This document shows, in pieces, positions 1 to 13,287 of a stretch of 64,000 bases of DNA. The translations under genes were made by a program, and so were the position numbers. Every line of letters starts with the position of its first letter. The stretch's first letter is position 1. Below the pieces are notes generated by a model. The model ran no database searches, was not told where the DNA came from, and was given only the letters and a program-made list of their open reading frames with translations. The DNA lies in NCBI RefSeq assembly GCF_023065955.2, contig NW_026622997.1, forward strand, positions 21,494,001 to 21,558,000, written 5' to 3'. This DNA is from Ursus arctos (Eukaryota; Chordata; Mammalia; Carnivora; Ursidae).

Positions 1-399
1 TATTTTGGAAGCTATTTCTGTCCGCCACGAATTAAAGAATAATGGAAACACAGTTGCTTGTTTTTATAACCTAGATAATTTCACCTGAAAAGAGTCGGTA
101 TGTTGGGCATGGCCTATTTACCTTTCAGATTACAGACAGGATGTGCTGAGCAAAAAGAAAATAACGTCCAGCCTTATTCTTGCCTTTTTTCCATTACATT
201 TCGTTGGCTCTAAGTAGTTAGAACTCCTTTTACTATTCATTTCTCTGAGCCAAATGGATTTTCCAATGTTTAAAAAAAGTGAGAGGAAATATAAAACTTT
301 TTAGGCCAAGCCCTTCTTTTCCTTGGGGCCTGTTGAGTGACCTTTAAGAAAAGCCCACATACGGCCTGGGAGACGTTTACAGTTTGGAAAGAGTTTCAG

Positions 400-452
400 T
401 GTGTGCGTGCACTAGTGCGCGTGTGTGTTTGTGTGCGTGTGTGTTTGTGTTA
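400..452. repeat. (GT)n-rich tract
   Basis: Interrupted GT/GTGC repeat between GTGTGTGCGTGC and GTGTTTGTGT. Confidence 0.8.
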
Positions 453-1141
453 CTCGTGCTCACAAGTGTGTCCACACGGGGTGGTAATTTTCAAATGAAG
501 CCGAGAACCTTCGGTGGTTCTTTCCGGGACTCTAACTGATAGCTATAGTAGGATTTTGGAAGGAGTGCTGTCTTTCTGCTGCCATCTCCGTGTTCCCTTT
601 CCAGTGGTGGGTAACCCATGCAGATTTGGAGGGAGAGAGAGACCCCAGCTCAGGGTCAGTCTTCGCCATCCATGAGTGTGACATTAGGCCAGATCTTCGG
701 CTTCTCTGAACCTTAGTGTCCTCACCTGGGGGGTGGAGGGAGGTAGGGGAGGATCGTGGCGATCTCAGAGCGTTGTGGGGGGCGTCAGGTGGGAACCCCA
801 GGGCAGTTGCTAGCTCAGAGCCAAGTCTCTGGTGAGTTGGTGTTGTTGCTGCTTTCTTTCCTGAGTTCCATCAGTATGCTGAGCTGTTCTGTGTTTCAGT
901 AACTATTTTAGAGAAAGGAAATCCTGTAAAGACTTGACTGCCTTCCTCATTAGCCTTTTATAAAAAGAGAGTTATAGAGGCGGTTTCAGCCTTACTGCTA
1001 TTCCGAGACACCCACAGACTCACAATTAGGATAGAGAGAGGTTTCTCTGTTGGATTTGTCCGAAGATTGGCTGATGGCTGGCTGCTTCAGCTGAAGAGGT
1101 ACAAGTGGGACTTAGAGGAAAAGCAATACAACTTTAACAGT

Positions 1142-1706
1142 GAACAGAAGAGGGTGTTTACCCAAAGAGTATGAAAACACGAATTCAAAAGGATATGCAC
1201 CCTATGTTTATTGAGGCATTATTTACAATAGCCAAACTATGAAAGCAGTCCAAGTGCCCACTGACAGATGAATGGATAGAGAAGATGTGGTGTATATATA
1301 CAATGGAATATCACTCAGCCATAAAAAGGAACAAAATGTTGCCATTTGCAACAGCTTGGATAGATCTAGAGGGTATCCTGCTACTTGAATTAAGTCAGTC
1401 AGAGAAAGACAAATACCGTATGATTTTACTCATATGTGGAATTTAAGAAACAAAACAAACGAACAAAGGAAAAAAGAGACCAAAAAAATAGATCCTGAAC
1501 TCTAGAGAACAAACAGATGGTTAGCAGAGGGGAGGTGGGTGGGGGTTGGGTGAAGTAAAGGGAATCAAAGAGGGCGTTTGTCCTCATGAGCACTGAGTCA
1601 TGCATGGAGGTGTTGAATCACTGTATTGTGCACCTGAAACTAACACTGTATGTTAACTATACTGGAATTAAAAGAAAAATGATAAAAATAAAACCTTAAA
1701 AAAATC
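1142..1706 (+). mobile_element. LINE-1, 5'-truncated 3' end
   Basis: The stretch reads as the last part of L1 ORF2 (TDEWI.K, YTMEY, LPFAT, SEKDKYR), then the 3' UTR and an AATAAAA tail. It is in the same orientation as the copy at 39719-40296. Frames are broken. Confidence 0.85.
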
Positions 1707-2619
1707 ATAATAGCGACTAGATCAGCACATTCCTGATGCATGTAAGGATCAGATGGAAGTGTCTCAAGCTACCATTTATTTAAAAGCTACTTCTCCCCAG
1801 TGGAATAACCTGCTGGCTTGATAGGTATAGTCTAACATCACTTTAAGTATTTTTTATTAGGAACGCTCTGGAACGGCAAGAAATCATGAAGCATCGCAGG
1901 CCAGCGAGGTCACAAAAATTTTATGTCCCCTCCTCTGGTCGTGACCTGCCAGCCTTTCTGAATCTTTCAAATTCTCTAGTTCTCTGAATTCCCCTGTCTT
2001 CCAGTACTGTGGGATGGACAGAAGTCCACGCGGCCAGTGTAAAGCCCTCTCTTGTTCTGTTGGTTTCTGGTAAAAATATGCGGTGTATAAGGTTAGTCTT
2101 ATGGGTAAAGTGAATTTACCTTTGTCAGGTTTTCAGAGCCTTCGTCTGTCATTGTTTGCTTGTAAATGACTTCAGTATTCTCACTGCTTGAACTCAAGAG
2201 TTCCCATGATCAGGCTGTGATGACTGTGTATTAGGCAAGTTGCTGATTTGAAATGTAAATGTTGGTACTAATTTTCCCACCGAGGGGGTTGCTGCAGGAC
2301 AGATAGGATCTGAGAAGTGGGAGCAAATTGTAACAGCATGAGAAACAGAGTAGGGATGACTCAGGAGGACTTGGCTTTCTGGCCCCATGATCTCATCCAT
2401 GCCTAGTGCTCACCACTCACTTATTCAAGGCGAGTGGTGAAATGTACCAAGAGGGAAGAGCGGCCAAGGGAACCACACTCTGCAGGCTGAGCGACTCTGC
2501 TGTAGCTCCTCTCTCTGGATGCCGGTCTGGTTCGGTGTCTATGAGACTGGGTTTCAAATCTGGTTGCTTGGGCTTCATTTCTTGCACGTATACAAAAATA
2601 TTTATTGTGCCATGTATAG

Positions 2620-2968
2620 TTCTGAGGGTCAAGATCTAGCGGTGAGCGGTGGGATCAAGGCCTGGTTTTCAGAGAGCTCAAATTGTAGGCAAAGCACGGA
2701 TACTGACAAACAGATACGGAAGTCAGATGATGATGGAGGCTCTGAGTTAAAACAGAGTAGGGTGAGGCGGGTGGTGAGTGCTGTAGGAGAGGGGGTTTCT
2801 GCTATGTGTTGGATGGTCAGGGAAGCCTCGCTGATAAGGGATTCCTTGGGCAGAGGCCTGGAGGATGGAGGAAACAAGCTGTGTAGGTATCTGGCAAAGA
2901 GAGCTTTTGGCAGAAGGGAGCAGCGTGGAGGTCCGACACTGGGCTTGTGCTTGGTGTTCGGGTATAGC
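2620..2968 (-). repeat. ancient LINE-like repeat, left part
   Basis: Diverged text of an old mammalian dispersed repeat (GTGATGGTCAGGGAAGCCTC-like, CTGAAGGA...GAGCAG). It seems to continue at 3602-3735 after a SINEC and an LTR. Family L2/L1M-like but not fixed. Confidence 0.4.
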
Positions 2969-3110
2969 AAGCAGGGGGAGTGGCAGAGGGAGAGGGAGAA
3001 GCAGACTCCCTGCTGAGCGGAGAGCCTGATGTGGGGTTCGATCCCAGGACCCTGGGATCATGACCTGAGCCGAAGGCAGATGCTTAATCCACTGAGCCAC
3101 CCAGGCAGCT
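2969..3110 (-). mobile_element. SINEC (tail-truncated)
   Basis: Antisense Can-SINE ending GAGCCACCCAGGCAGC. The poly-A side is missing. Confidence 0.85.
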
Positions 3111-3139
3111 GATTTAACTATGTTTTAAATGGATCACGG

Positions 3140-3600
3140 TGTTAATAAGGGCCATCCAGAGAAACAAATCCATTGGACATAGATCTACATAGCTCCAGTA
3201 TGAGATATAGATACATGTGTGTATGTATAGATTTATTTTAAGGAACTCGCTCATAGTTACGGAGGTGAAGTCTCGTGATCTCCTGCCTACAAGCTGGAGA
3301 CTAGCCTCAGGAGAACCACTGGTGTAAGTCCCAGTCCGAAGGCAGGAGAAGACCAATGAGTTAGCTCATCTGGTCACGCAGAGGGAAGGAATTCTCCCTT
3401 CCTCTGCCTTGTGGTCCCCCCCCTCAACTGATTGGGTGAGGCCCACCCACATGGGGAGGCAGTCTGCTTTCCTCCATCTACGAGTTTAAATACCAGTCTC
3501 ATCTGGAAACAGCCTCATAGATCCACCCAGAAATAATGTTGCACCCAAATATCTGGGCATCCTGTGGCCTGGTCAAGTTGACACATGAAATTAACCATCA
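3140..3600 (-). mobile_element. MaLR (MLT1-type) solo LTR
   Basis: The reverse complement begins TGGTTAATTTCATGTGTCAACTTG and ends with the TTTGTTTCTCTGGATGGCCC block, the hallmark ends of MLT1 LTRs of the ERVL-MaLR group. An internal GACTGGGACTTACACCAG also matches. No internal retroviral region. Confidence 0.8.
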
Positions 3601-3601
3601 G

Positions 3602-3735
3602 AGTCACCCCGGCTGCTTCATAGAGAATTAACTACAGAGGCAAGGATGAAGGCAGGGAGACTAGTTAGAAGATAAATACGGTAATCCAGGCCAGAGGTGA
3701 GAGTGGCTTGGACAAGCGGGTGGTAGCCACTCATG
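3602..3735 (-). repeat. ancient LINE-like repeat, right part
   Basis: GGAGACTAGTTAGAAG, then CAGGCCAGAGGTGAGAGTGG and CTTGGACAAGCGGGTGGTAG; same family as 16145-17400. Confidence 0.45.
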
Positions 3736-3754
3736 TGTTTGGGTAGTCTAAGGC

Positions 3755-3860
3755 TTCGTTTTCTTTTACAGAATATAGGGATAATAATCACCGAAGGTTA
3801 CGAGAAGATTGCAATAGATAATCTGGGGAAAGCATTTAGTCCAGGGCCTGGAATGCAGCT
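3755..3860 (+). repeat. MIR-like fragment
   Basis: Order of phrases GTTTTCTTTTACAGAATA, GGGATAATAATCACC, CAGGGCCTGGAATG resembles the MIR core and 3' part. Confidence 0.45.
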
Positions 3861-3979
3861 AGTATGTCCATAGGTCTCTACTAATTTTAGTGTGATCATC
3901 AAAATTTTGCTTGAAAACCTCTAGGATTGGGACATACCATGACACTGACTCTTCAATTACAGAATTTTAAATTATTATT

Positions 3980-4186
3980 ATTATTTTTTAAAGATTCATC
4001 TATTCATTTGAGGGAGAGCACATGTGAGTGGGGGGAGGTGCAGAGGGAGAGGGAGAGAGACAATCTCCAGCAGTCTCCCCACTGATCACGGAGCCAGACT
4101 TGGGGCTCGATCCCAGGGCCCTGAGATCATGACCTGAGCAGAAATCAAGAGTCGGACAGTTAACCGACAGAACCACCCAGGCACCT
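3980..4186 (-). mobile_element. SINEC
   Basis: AAAGATTCATCTATTC tail side to ACCACCCAGGCACCTC head side. Confidence 0.85.
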
Positions 4187-4888
4187 CTGCAGAATTTAAA
4201 ATTCTAAGCTGTCTTTCCTTATATCCATTTGAAACCTATTTCCATATAAAGTCTACCTATTAGTCTGCTCTCTAGAACAAAACTGGTTGAAATATAATTT
4301 TTATTCTGCTCACTAGCTCTATATTATTTGAATGAAGCTAATCCTATTGTTAGGACAAGATTGCTCATTAAAAATTCTCCCACGGTGCTCCATCCATTGT
4401 GGGGATATTATTAAATAGAACTCCATTCCCCACCCCTCCACCCTTTTGTTGACACAAGCTTTTGGAATGAGCTTTATTTGCACAACGTTCTTGACTTTGA
4501 TCATGGGCTGAACAAGTACTTGAGGCGTTTCTATATTCTCTTAGGAAAGCATATGGTATCAGGAAGGGGGGGTGGTACTGGAATACGGAAGATTTAATTT
4601 CTTTTCCACAAAGAAGGTTATAAAAAGATGGTACGTTGGCAATCTGTGTTGGTGTTTTGTGGAGAGTCTTTTTTTTTTCCACAGCATACCTTGCCAAAGT
4701 TTAATTTTTCAAACCACGTATCAGAATACGATAGGCTGGCCACACATGCAAACCATGACCAGAGAGCAGGCAGAAGTGGGAGTAGAGTGAGAGAACTTTC
4801 CCTCACAGCCACTGAGTCACCAAAGCTTTTCTATTTATTCTTTCGTAGTTGTATCTTTATTCCAATTTCCTGTAAGTCTATTCTCATC

Positions 4889-5078
4889 TTTTTTTTTTTT
4901 TTTTAAGATTTTATTTATTAGAGAGAGAGAAAGCATGCACACACAAGCAGGGGAGGGCAGAGGGACAACAGACTCCTTGCTGAGTGGGGAGCCTGACTCA
5001 GGGCTTGATTCCAGGACTCCGGCATCATGACCTGAGCTGAAGGCAGACACTTAACCAACTGAGCCATCCAGGTGCCCC
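4889..5078 (-). mobile_element. SINEC with target duplication
   Basis: TTCTCATCTT is repeated on both sides (4881-4890 and 5085-5094). T-run, CT-rich body, and head GAGCCATCCAGGTGCCCC. Confidence 0.9.
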
Positions 5079-5214
5079 AGTGTGTTCTCATCTTAATCCT
5101 TATTCTGCTCTTCCAGTTGATACGGCCACGTATCCTGGGTGGATAGGTGTAACCAGTCCGGTTCTCCCGTGGGAAGCGGACACTCCGATGAGGGAAGTAC
5201 AGTGTGCTATGGGA

Positions 5215-5640
5215 GCATAATGGAAGCCACCTAAACTAGACTCAGGGAGGTCAGGGAAGGTTTCCTGAGTGGCTAAGACTGAGAGAGGACTAGAAGGTTG
5301 CTTGATGGCAGTGTTGGTGAGGCTGTGGACAGGAAGAGTGCCCCAGAGAGAAGGGTCAGCCACACTTGGTGAATGCACAGAGCCAAGGAAGGGCGGCATA
5401 CTGAGGAACTGCACTGAGAGACGTCCCTGGAACATATTGTGGGAGGTGTGGGGGTGTTTGAGCATGAAGTTGGAGAGGGAGGATGGGGAGGGTCTTGTAG
5501 ACCTTGTTAAAGAGCATTATGGAACCACCGAAAGGCTTTGTTTGGGAACGGGGTAGGTAGGATGGCTCTGGCACAGAGTGGAGAATGGTCTGGAAGGGAG
5601 CAAACGAGGGGGGGGGCGATGAGATCTTGGAGAACACTCC
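5215..5640 (-). repeat. ancient LINE-like repeat
   Basis: Contains GAGGTCAGGGAAGGTTTCC, AGAGCCAAGGAAGG and GGTCTTGTAGACCTTGTTAAAG, in the same order as the copy at 16145-17400. Confidence 0.45.
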
Positions 5641-6196
5641 CCTCATCCACATATGCTGTATTTATCACGGCAGACTGCAGTTTTGAAGTCTGGAGTGTGC
5701 AAAGTATTTTCGTGTCCCAATTTCTCCTTCCTATGCATTTGGATACTAATGTCTGATTTTTTAAAATGTTGCTGTCAAAATGCCACTCCTGTCATTCTTT
5801 CAGGCACTCCTGCTCGAATCATATTCCCTAGGGCTGACGCTGAAGTCCTGTTGCACCGTGTCTGTCCAGATCACCTTCTGCTGCCTCTTACGTGGTGATG
5901 CCTCTCAGGCTTCTGTGACTTTCCTTCTTTCTAGCATCTTCTTCTTTTCTTCCTTTAATACCCCACTGGCTTAGTTCCTAATGAAGTCTCATGGCCTGGT
6001 CAGGACAATTACGAGTCAACAAATACTTACTTTGACAAGCAAAATACTAGATTGGGGGGATTTATTGGTGAAAAGCTCAAACATGGTTCTTACCTGGTGG
6101 CATTGGTTACCCTAGTGTAAAAATGATCAACTCTGCTCTGAAAGCATTTAGTATTAAAATCAAGTCAAATAAATTTCTTACAAATATCTGTATTGC

Positions 6197-6390
6197 GGGG
6201 GCACCTGGGTGGATCAGTTGGTTAAGTGTCTGCCTTTGGCTCAGGGCATGATCCTCGGGTCCTGGGATCGAGCCCCCCATTGGGCTCCCTGCTTAGCTCA
6301 GCAGGGGAGTCTGCTTCTCCCTCTGCCTCTGCCTCTTCCCCCCGCTCATGCGCACTCTCTCAAATAAGTCTTAAAAAAAACCAAACCAAC
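6197..6390 (+). mobile_element. SINEC with target duplication
   Basis: Sense copy from GGGGGCACCTGGGTGG to CTTAAAAAAAACC. Flanked by caaatatctgtattgc (6181-6196) and caagtatctgtattgc (6391-6406). Confidence 0.92.
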
Positions 6391-7142
6391 CAAGTATCTG
6401 TATTGCCTTCCATTCCCGCAATCTGACGACGATCCGTTTTAGCCTTGACCTGAAGTTCACTGCGGGCAGAAGCCCAGGAAGAAGGCATCACCAGTGACCA
6501 CTGTTGCATAAGGATAGCAGCAACCATTTGTCCACGTGATTCAGCGTGAGATGTTGTTCTAAGTGCTTTAACTCATTCCATCCATAAAGTGATGACCCAA
6601 ATCGGTCATTAAAACATATCCCTACTTTAAGGATCATGAAATCGTTACACCGTAGTTCCTCGTTTACTTGCCTTACAGACATTGGGGTTTGTGTGCTCAC
6701 ATTTTGAGGCCCACGCAGCCCTCCAATCATGCACCTGATTGCCGGTTTCCTAAAGTGCCTGGGTCCGGCAGCAGTGACGGTGCCGGAACCAGAGCTCCTG
6801 CAGTTAATGCCACTGCTTCTGCAAAGTTCGCAGTCCTTTCAGGGTGGGCTGTGCAGGGTGTTTAGTTCCTCTGTGTCTCTTTTTGTAGAAATGGGAAGTC
6901 AGCAGGCAAATGAAGGCCCCAAGGGACAAGGCAGGAGGAAAGGGCACAGGGGCTAATTGCTCTCTTCTCTTCCACTGCCAGCCTAGAAGGGCTTTGGGTC
7001 CCAGACTTTGATTTCAGCCACAGTGTAAAAGTTTGGTTCACCGAGTTCGTGTATGCAGAGGGGGGTAGAGAATGTGGTCAGAAATAGTGTGGAACCTTGG
7101 TTGCTTAGTTTCTTCCTTCTCACCCCATTTGTCCTTGCGCTC

Positions 7143-7312
7143 TCCTTTTTAAATTAAAGAAGGGGCAGAGGGAGAGGGAGAGGGAGGATCTTAAGCGGGC
7201 TCCATGCCTGGCGTGGAGCCTGACACGGGGCTCGATCTCGAGATCTGCCATCATGACCTGAGCAGACATCAAGAGTCAGACACTTAACCGACTGAGCCAC
7301 CCAGGTGCCCCC
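7143..7312 (-). mobile_element. SINEC
   Basis: Antisense; short A-tail side, head GAGCCACCCAGGTGCCCC. Confidence 0.85.
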
Positions 7313-8479
7313 ATGCTGTTTTTAAAACAAAACAAAAACAAAAGCTTCCCACGTATGGATTGTACGATCAGTTCGCCTTCCAGACTCCTTCTCTGTGTGC
7401 AAATATGTGAACACAGGGATGGATACATGTTCATACACATCATTTAATAGAGAAATGGGATCTTTATCTATAGATATTTTTCTTTAATTTGAGATTTATA
7501 AATTTAACTTAACTGTATTGTGGGCATGCTTCTATGTAAGAGTATACAGACCCACCTTCCTTTTTAAGTGTTTGCTATTATAAATGAAAAGTTTTGGACT
7601 TGTGAAACTGTATCTATTTAGGAAAAATTTCTAGAAGTAGGAGTGCCTAATAAAAAGGTATGTGCAGTTTAAATTGGTATGTTGCCAGATTGTCCCACCC
7701 CCAAACTGTTGTGGCAACAGCCCCCACCGAATGGGTAGGAAAGCCCCCTTTTTTTGACACTCCGGATATTTTCAAATTTTTTACCTTCTCTAATCTGAGA
7801 TGTGAAAAAGAACATATCTTATTGTTTAATCAGTGTTTCCTCTTTTAAGGAGGAAGCAAATTGTAGCAAAATAAGCTCATCTAATGAGTCTGTCTTTAAA
7901 AAATACACAGTATGTCCAGTACTAGTACAGTTTCAGCTGATTTTCTACCCTGGTATCCACAGTACTGTCAAGCTAGAAAAATGGGTCCTATCAAGAAAAG
8001 TGTATTGTATTTTGGAGACATGAATGAATAAGAACATACTGCTTATAATGTCGGTCCTAATGCGGGTGAGGGGGGCATTATCACACAGAAGAGTTTATGT
8101 TCCCTGATCAGATGTTACTATGTAGGAAAAGGAACTTATAAAAATGGAGCCAGGTTGAAGCCAAAGAGGTTGGAAACTCACTAGAAAATTCAGTGAACTC
8201 TAAAGCTCCCTTTTCTGACTATTGAAGTGCATCAAGGATCCTGGTGGATCCTTGCACTTTGGGTGGATCTCTGCACTTTGATCCTGGTGGATTTCAGTTG
8301 GGCGTGGCACCTCCTGGGATCAGGCTAGACCCGGTCAATACCTCATTTTCAGGGAAATACATAAGCTCTGTGTTAACCAAAAGCCTCAATGGTTTTCCCA
8401 CCCCCGTAGGGAGGTCCTTTTGGTTTGACTCTTTTGGTGTTTGTGAGTTATTAGCCACATGAATGTAGGGTGGAGGGTT

Positions 8480-9005
8480 TTTATTCAATGTCTCTGACCC
8501 TCAGTTTATTCATCTATTAAAAAAATCAAGGAAGGACAAGCAAAGCCTTGAAGTACCTGCCATGTAATATGTGAAATGCAAGAGTACTATTTTTTCCCCC
8601 TATTGACTCTTACCCTCCGGTTTGCACATTAAGAAACCAGTGCGGGGGCACCTGGGCGGCTGTTGGTGAAGCGTCCGACCCTTGGTTTCGGCTCAGGTCA
8701 TGATCTTAGGGTCGTGGGACTGAGCCCTGTGTTGGGCTCCATGCTGACTGTGGAGCCTGCTTGAGTTTCTCTCTCTCCTTCTCCCTCTGCCCCTCCCCCT
8801 CCTGCCCACCCCAACTCTCATGCGCGCACACTCTCTCTCTCTCTCAAAAAAAGAAAAAGAAACCACTACAGAATTAAGTTACTTGCCCAAGATCCATACT
8901 CTTAATTCCCGGATCATAGGGTTGTTTGGATGATAAGAGCGATGTTTGTGAAAATGCGTAATATACCGCCCAGGACATCGTATGTGCTCCCTTAATTTTA
9001 TTTGT
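8480..9005 (+). repeat. MIR-like element split by SINEC
   Basis: CTCTGACCCTCAGTTTATTC lies left of the SINEC at 8644 and AGTTACTTGCCCAAGATCC plus ATAGGGTTGTTTGGATGA lie right of it. Confidence 0.4.
8644..8856 (+). mobile_element. SINEC with target duplication
   Basis: GGGGGCACCTGGGCGGC to a (CT)n and A-rich tail. Flanks aagaaaccagtgc and aagaaaccactac. It splits an older MIR-like element. Confidence 0.88.
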
Positions 9006-10269
9006 TAGCACGCACAATGGAAGAGCCCCATCATTAGGTTTTTACGATTCTATCGATTCTATCTGTAGTTTCTAAAGCTTGACGAGGGCCTATGTAATGC
9101 AAAACTGACAGCTGGTTTTCATGTACATTAAAGTTTAGTTAGTACAAAGAGGATGTAAAGAGCAACTGAATAAAAAAAAAAAAAATCCAACAAGTTTTCC
9201 AGAGACCAAAGCGTATAGAACCTGAACACACGTGTGGCCGGAGCCCCAGACCAAAGGACTGAGCCCCAGACCAAAGTGCTGTGAACTCTCAGCTGTGTGA
9301 CATCAGGCACATTATTTGGGGACACCAAGGGCTAAGAGGTTTAAGGCAACTGCTTTGCACACTTGGAAACTCCCAGCACACGTCGTATAGATTCAGATGT
9401 TGAAACCAAAGTCAACCGTCAGGGCCCGACCTTCACGTTCAAAGACTGATGTTCTTCCACACCCAACGCACATCACATTGTGGAAGTTACTAGTAGTCAC
9501 TAGAGGACTTGTTTCCAAGTGATTCCTGTGTGCTGAGGGTAATGGATAGATAGGGGACCCCAAAGCACAGAGATCCTTACTTACCACGGTGGGAAAAAAG
9601 AAATTCATAGCTGTAATAGCTGCTTTTCCTAGGTCGGGTGTTTATCCAAGTTGTTTTCATATGGAATGATGTCTAGTCTTTGAAGGACTTTAAAGTTTAT
9701 GGTGTTGAGGAAAAAAAGTAGTGTTTTCAAGTAGCAAATATCCCAGTATTTTCTCATGCTTGAGTGTGAAATGAGGATGATAATACCAGTCTCCAAGTTG
9801 CTGTGAAGAGTGAATGAGAGAATATTAAGATGTGTATCACACCTACCGTTGGTGTTTGGCAGATACTCTCATCCCCATCGACCACCTTTCCCCCGTCTCT
9901 CATGTAAGGGACTTCAATTGTGGGCCAGGGGTTCCGCAAGTATAGTCTTCAGGGCAGCCGCTGGGAACGCGTTAGAATTTCAAGTTCTGGAGCCCCACCT
10001 ACGAAGTCAGAAATGCTGGGGGAGGAGCGCAATGACCTGAGTTTCAGCTCCTCCTCCAGGGGGGCTGCCCTGGTCTAGGGTCTTTGCAGAGCACCCTTTG
10101 GGTGAAGTACATATGATTTGCTCACTCTCTTGTGCCGTCAAATACATAGACTCCCTCTGTCTCTTTTGTGAGCACTGACACACATTTCTGAAACATCATA
10201 TGGCTTTGACTTATGATCTTTGCCTTAATAGTCTAATTGGCCAGACTATGGCGCTACCTCAGAATATTT

Positions 10270-10442
10270 GGGAGCACTTGGGTGGCTCTTGGTTTCGGCT
10301 CAGTTCGTGATCCCAGGGTCCTGAGATGGAGCCCCGCATCAGGCTCTGCTCTCTGAGAAGTCTGCTTGAAGACTCCATCTCCCTCTGTCCTTCCCCCAGC
10401 CCTCGCACTCTCTCTCTTTAATAAATAAATAAATAAAACTTA
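10270..10442 (+). mobile_element. SINEC, diverged
   Basis: GGGAGCACTTGGGTGGC to (AATA)n. The head has a small deletion. Confidence 0.82.
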
Positions 10443-10933
10443 AAGAGAAATTGGAAAGTGCCTTTTCAAGGCCAGTAAGTAGGTTAGATTTTAACAAGAC
10501 AGTCAAGACCAGTCTTGGATATGCAAGGCTGTGGATTTACTAAGAGAAAGAAAAAGAAGACTGACTCAAAAGAGGGCAATTAAAGTGCAAGTCAGCACCA
10601 CCTATAACCCCCCCCCCCCCGATTTCTAGAAATTTGCTTTTTAGGAATGTCGAAAACATTTCTGCTTTTGCAGAATAAAGTCTTGGGGGAAAAAGATGAG
10701 ATGAGGAATGGTTGCAATTTTGTTACCATCTCTATTATAGGTAGAAAGATATTCTGATTTTGCTATGAAGTTGTTGAACAAAATCATTTAAATTACTTTT
10801 GAATATTACAAGATGGCTCACATTCAACCTAGTCACTGTTAGTCCAGCTTTTTCAGAGTTCACATTTCTTAAATCTAATAAATTCCCTTTTGTAATTGTA
10901 GCCAAGGAGGAAGTTTGCTTAAGGCTTATGTCT

Positions 10934-11182
10934 TTTTTCTTTTTTTAAGATCTTATTTATTTATTTTTTTAAAGATCTTATTTATTTGAGAGGGAGAATG
11001 AGTGAGAGAGAGAAAAAGAGAGAGAGCAGGAGCAGGGGAGGGGCAGAGGGAGAAGCAGACTCCCTGCTGAGCAGGGAGCATTAATGCGGATGCAGGATGC
11101 AGCATCTGGATCCCAGGACTCCAAGATCCTGACCTGAGCTGAAGGCAGTCGCTTAACCGACTGAGCCACCCAGGCGCCCCCA
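10934..11182 (-). mobile_element. SINEC with 17-bp target duplication
   Basis: GCTTAAGGCTTATGTCT occurs at 10917-10933 and 11183-11199. Its T-rich tail is doubled (two AAGATCTTATTTATTT blocks), giving a long element. Confidence 0.92.
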
Positions 11183-13069
11183 GCTTAAGGCTTATGTCTA
11201 TGCCAAACTGAAAGTAAGTCATTTCTAACTAGTAGTCGATGTAGAGAAACAATATCCTCTTGAAGAAATTAACAGCATCACTATTGTTTAACCTCTGGGT
11301 CATTGATGTGACCCATTTTGCATGCTGGCTTTGTAGGTTATATCCTACAGGAAAAAAAATGTAATCAACGATGAGTTAGCTTTTCTCATTTATACAATGT
11401 AAATATTCTTGAACATTTTCAAAAATTTCAATAATCATTAATGTTGCCACTATTAATTTTCATTAATAAGATTTTATTTCACTATAATTTATTCCAAACT
11501 GTGGTTTAAATACAATACAGATATTGGGGTTTTATATAAAATATAACATAAATGATTCTTGCTTTAAGGAACATTAAAATCTGAGATTTGGAAAATGGTG
11601 TAAATATTTTTTCTTTTTAGCTTAAAAATGTATACAACAGTTTGTTACGGGACTGTTGAAACATACAACAAAGGTGAAAGTATTTTAACAATGAATATCT
11701 ATATTCCTCCCATCTCTGATTCCAACATTAAATTTTTACTCTACTTGCTTTATCATGCATCTATCCATCCATTTATCCTTCTATCCTTTGTAGGGATAAA
11801 ACGGAGAGATATTGTGCATTCTCTAGTAGAATGAAGGTACTACATTTTTCACTGTGTTTACCTGGACTGGTTGAATGGATATATTTGATGCAGGTAACTT
11901 GCACAGCCCTACATCATGGCTGAAGGGATTTCTTGACCTTTGTTATTTGGGGTGTGTTTCCTTCTGTATTGCTGAGAAATTCTGTGCATTCTAGGATAGT
12001 CAGAAAGGCTCCCTGAGAGTTAAAATAGGGACTCGTTAGGTGCCCAGGAGGAGTATGGAGAAAGTGATAAATGAGTTCAGCAGAATTGCCCGCTGTTTAA
12101 TCTGGGCTGTGCTCATTCTCACTGCCTGTCCTGGGCCTGTTGGCGAGGGCCCTGGGGCCAGCTTAGGGCTGGCAGTTCTGAGGTCTGACGTTTCTTGGGA
12201 GGAAATGGCAGGATGTAAACTTGGCAAGCCTTCTGATTTTCGTTCTCCTGGAATCAGCGGTTGCTTTTCTGGGTATACTGTGTTGTAAGCACCTGGCATA
12301 CAAGGATCTCTTTGGAACTAGCTGGAGAACTGGGGCCCCCTCTGTTAAGAAAAGCAACCCTGCTGGGATAGAAGGGAGAGCCTCTGAACGGTCAATGGGG
12401 GAGCTGTTGAATTACTCGTGTTGAAAGCAGATCCTTCCCAGGCTCATGCCTGCTCCCCGCTCTGGTTGAAAGGTGTTTCCAATCTAGCACGATTGATTGA
12501 TTCACTTCATTGTGAGGACTGGATCTGTCTGCAGCATTTCCAGTGGATTTCTCTTCAGAGCTATTTCCGTCACTGAGTTTCTTAATTTAGGTGTTTCATG
12601 ATCACTTGAGATAAAGATAGAAGTGTTTGATTGCTCTTGCTTGGTGGGAATGGAGGTACTTTCGATTGGGGGCCAGATTTAGTCTCCCATATTGAATGAC
12701 TGTTCTCAAACTTACAAGGTGGATCTTAGTACCTTTTTCCAAAAACAGTAGCAGCGCTGTTTTGGGTAAAGTATTTAAAGGATCTCAGTCAGAGCTTTAA
12801 CTTTAACATATAAAACTTCCTTCTTAGGCTTCCTTTACTGTTTCTTCTGGAACTAGGTAAATGCAATGCATTCTCAATGGAGATGTTGTTTAGAAAGGAG
12901 TCCTTCCTTCCTATGGAGGTCATACTTCTGAATATTACAAAATAACTTAAAGGCTGTGACGATGGACGGATCTTCCTTGATTAGACTCAAGGGCATGGAT
13001 TGTATTGAACTAAAGGTTCTTGGACTTGGTTGCATATTGGAATCACAGAGTTTAAAAACACTGATGCCT

Positions 13070-13270
13070 GGGGCGCCTGGGTAGTGCAGTCGTTAAGCGG
13101 TTAAGCGTCTGCCTTCGGCTCAGGGCGTGATCCCGGCATTCCGGGATTGAGTCCCACATCGGGCTCCTGTGCTGGGAGCCTGCTTCTTCCTCTCCCACTC
13201 CCCCTGCTTGTGTTCCCTCTCTCGCTGGCTGTCTCTCTGTCACATAAATAAATAAAACCTTTCAAAAAAC
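13070..13270 (+). mobile_element. SINEC with target duplication
   Basis: GGGGCGCCTGGGTAGTGCAG to (AATA)n. Flanks aaaaacactgatgcc and aaaaacaccgatgcc. The head has a repeated GTTAAGCG block. Confidence 0.9.
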
Positions 13271-13287
13271 AAAAAACACCGATGCCG

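Noticed and set aside
2519..3016. 165-codon open frame
   Set aside because: It runs from an ancient repeat into a SINEC; no domain and no splice context.
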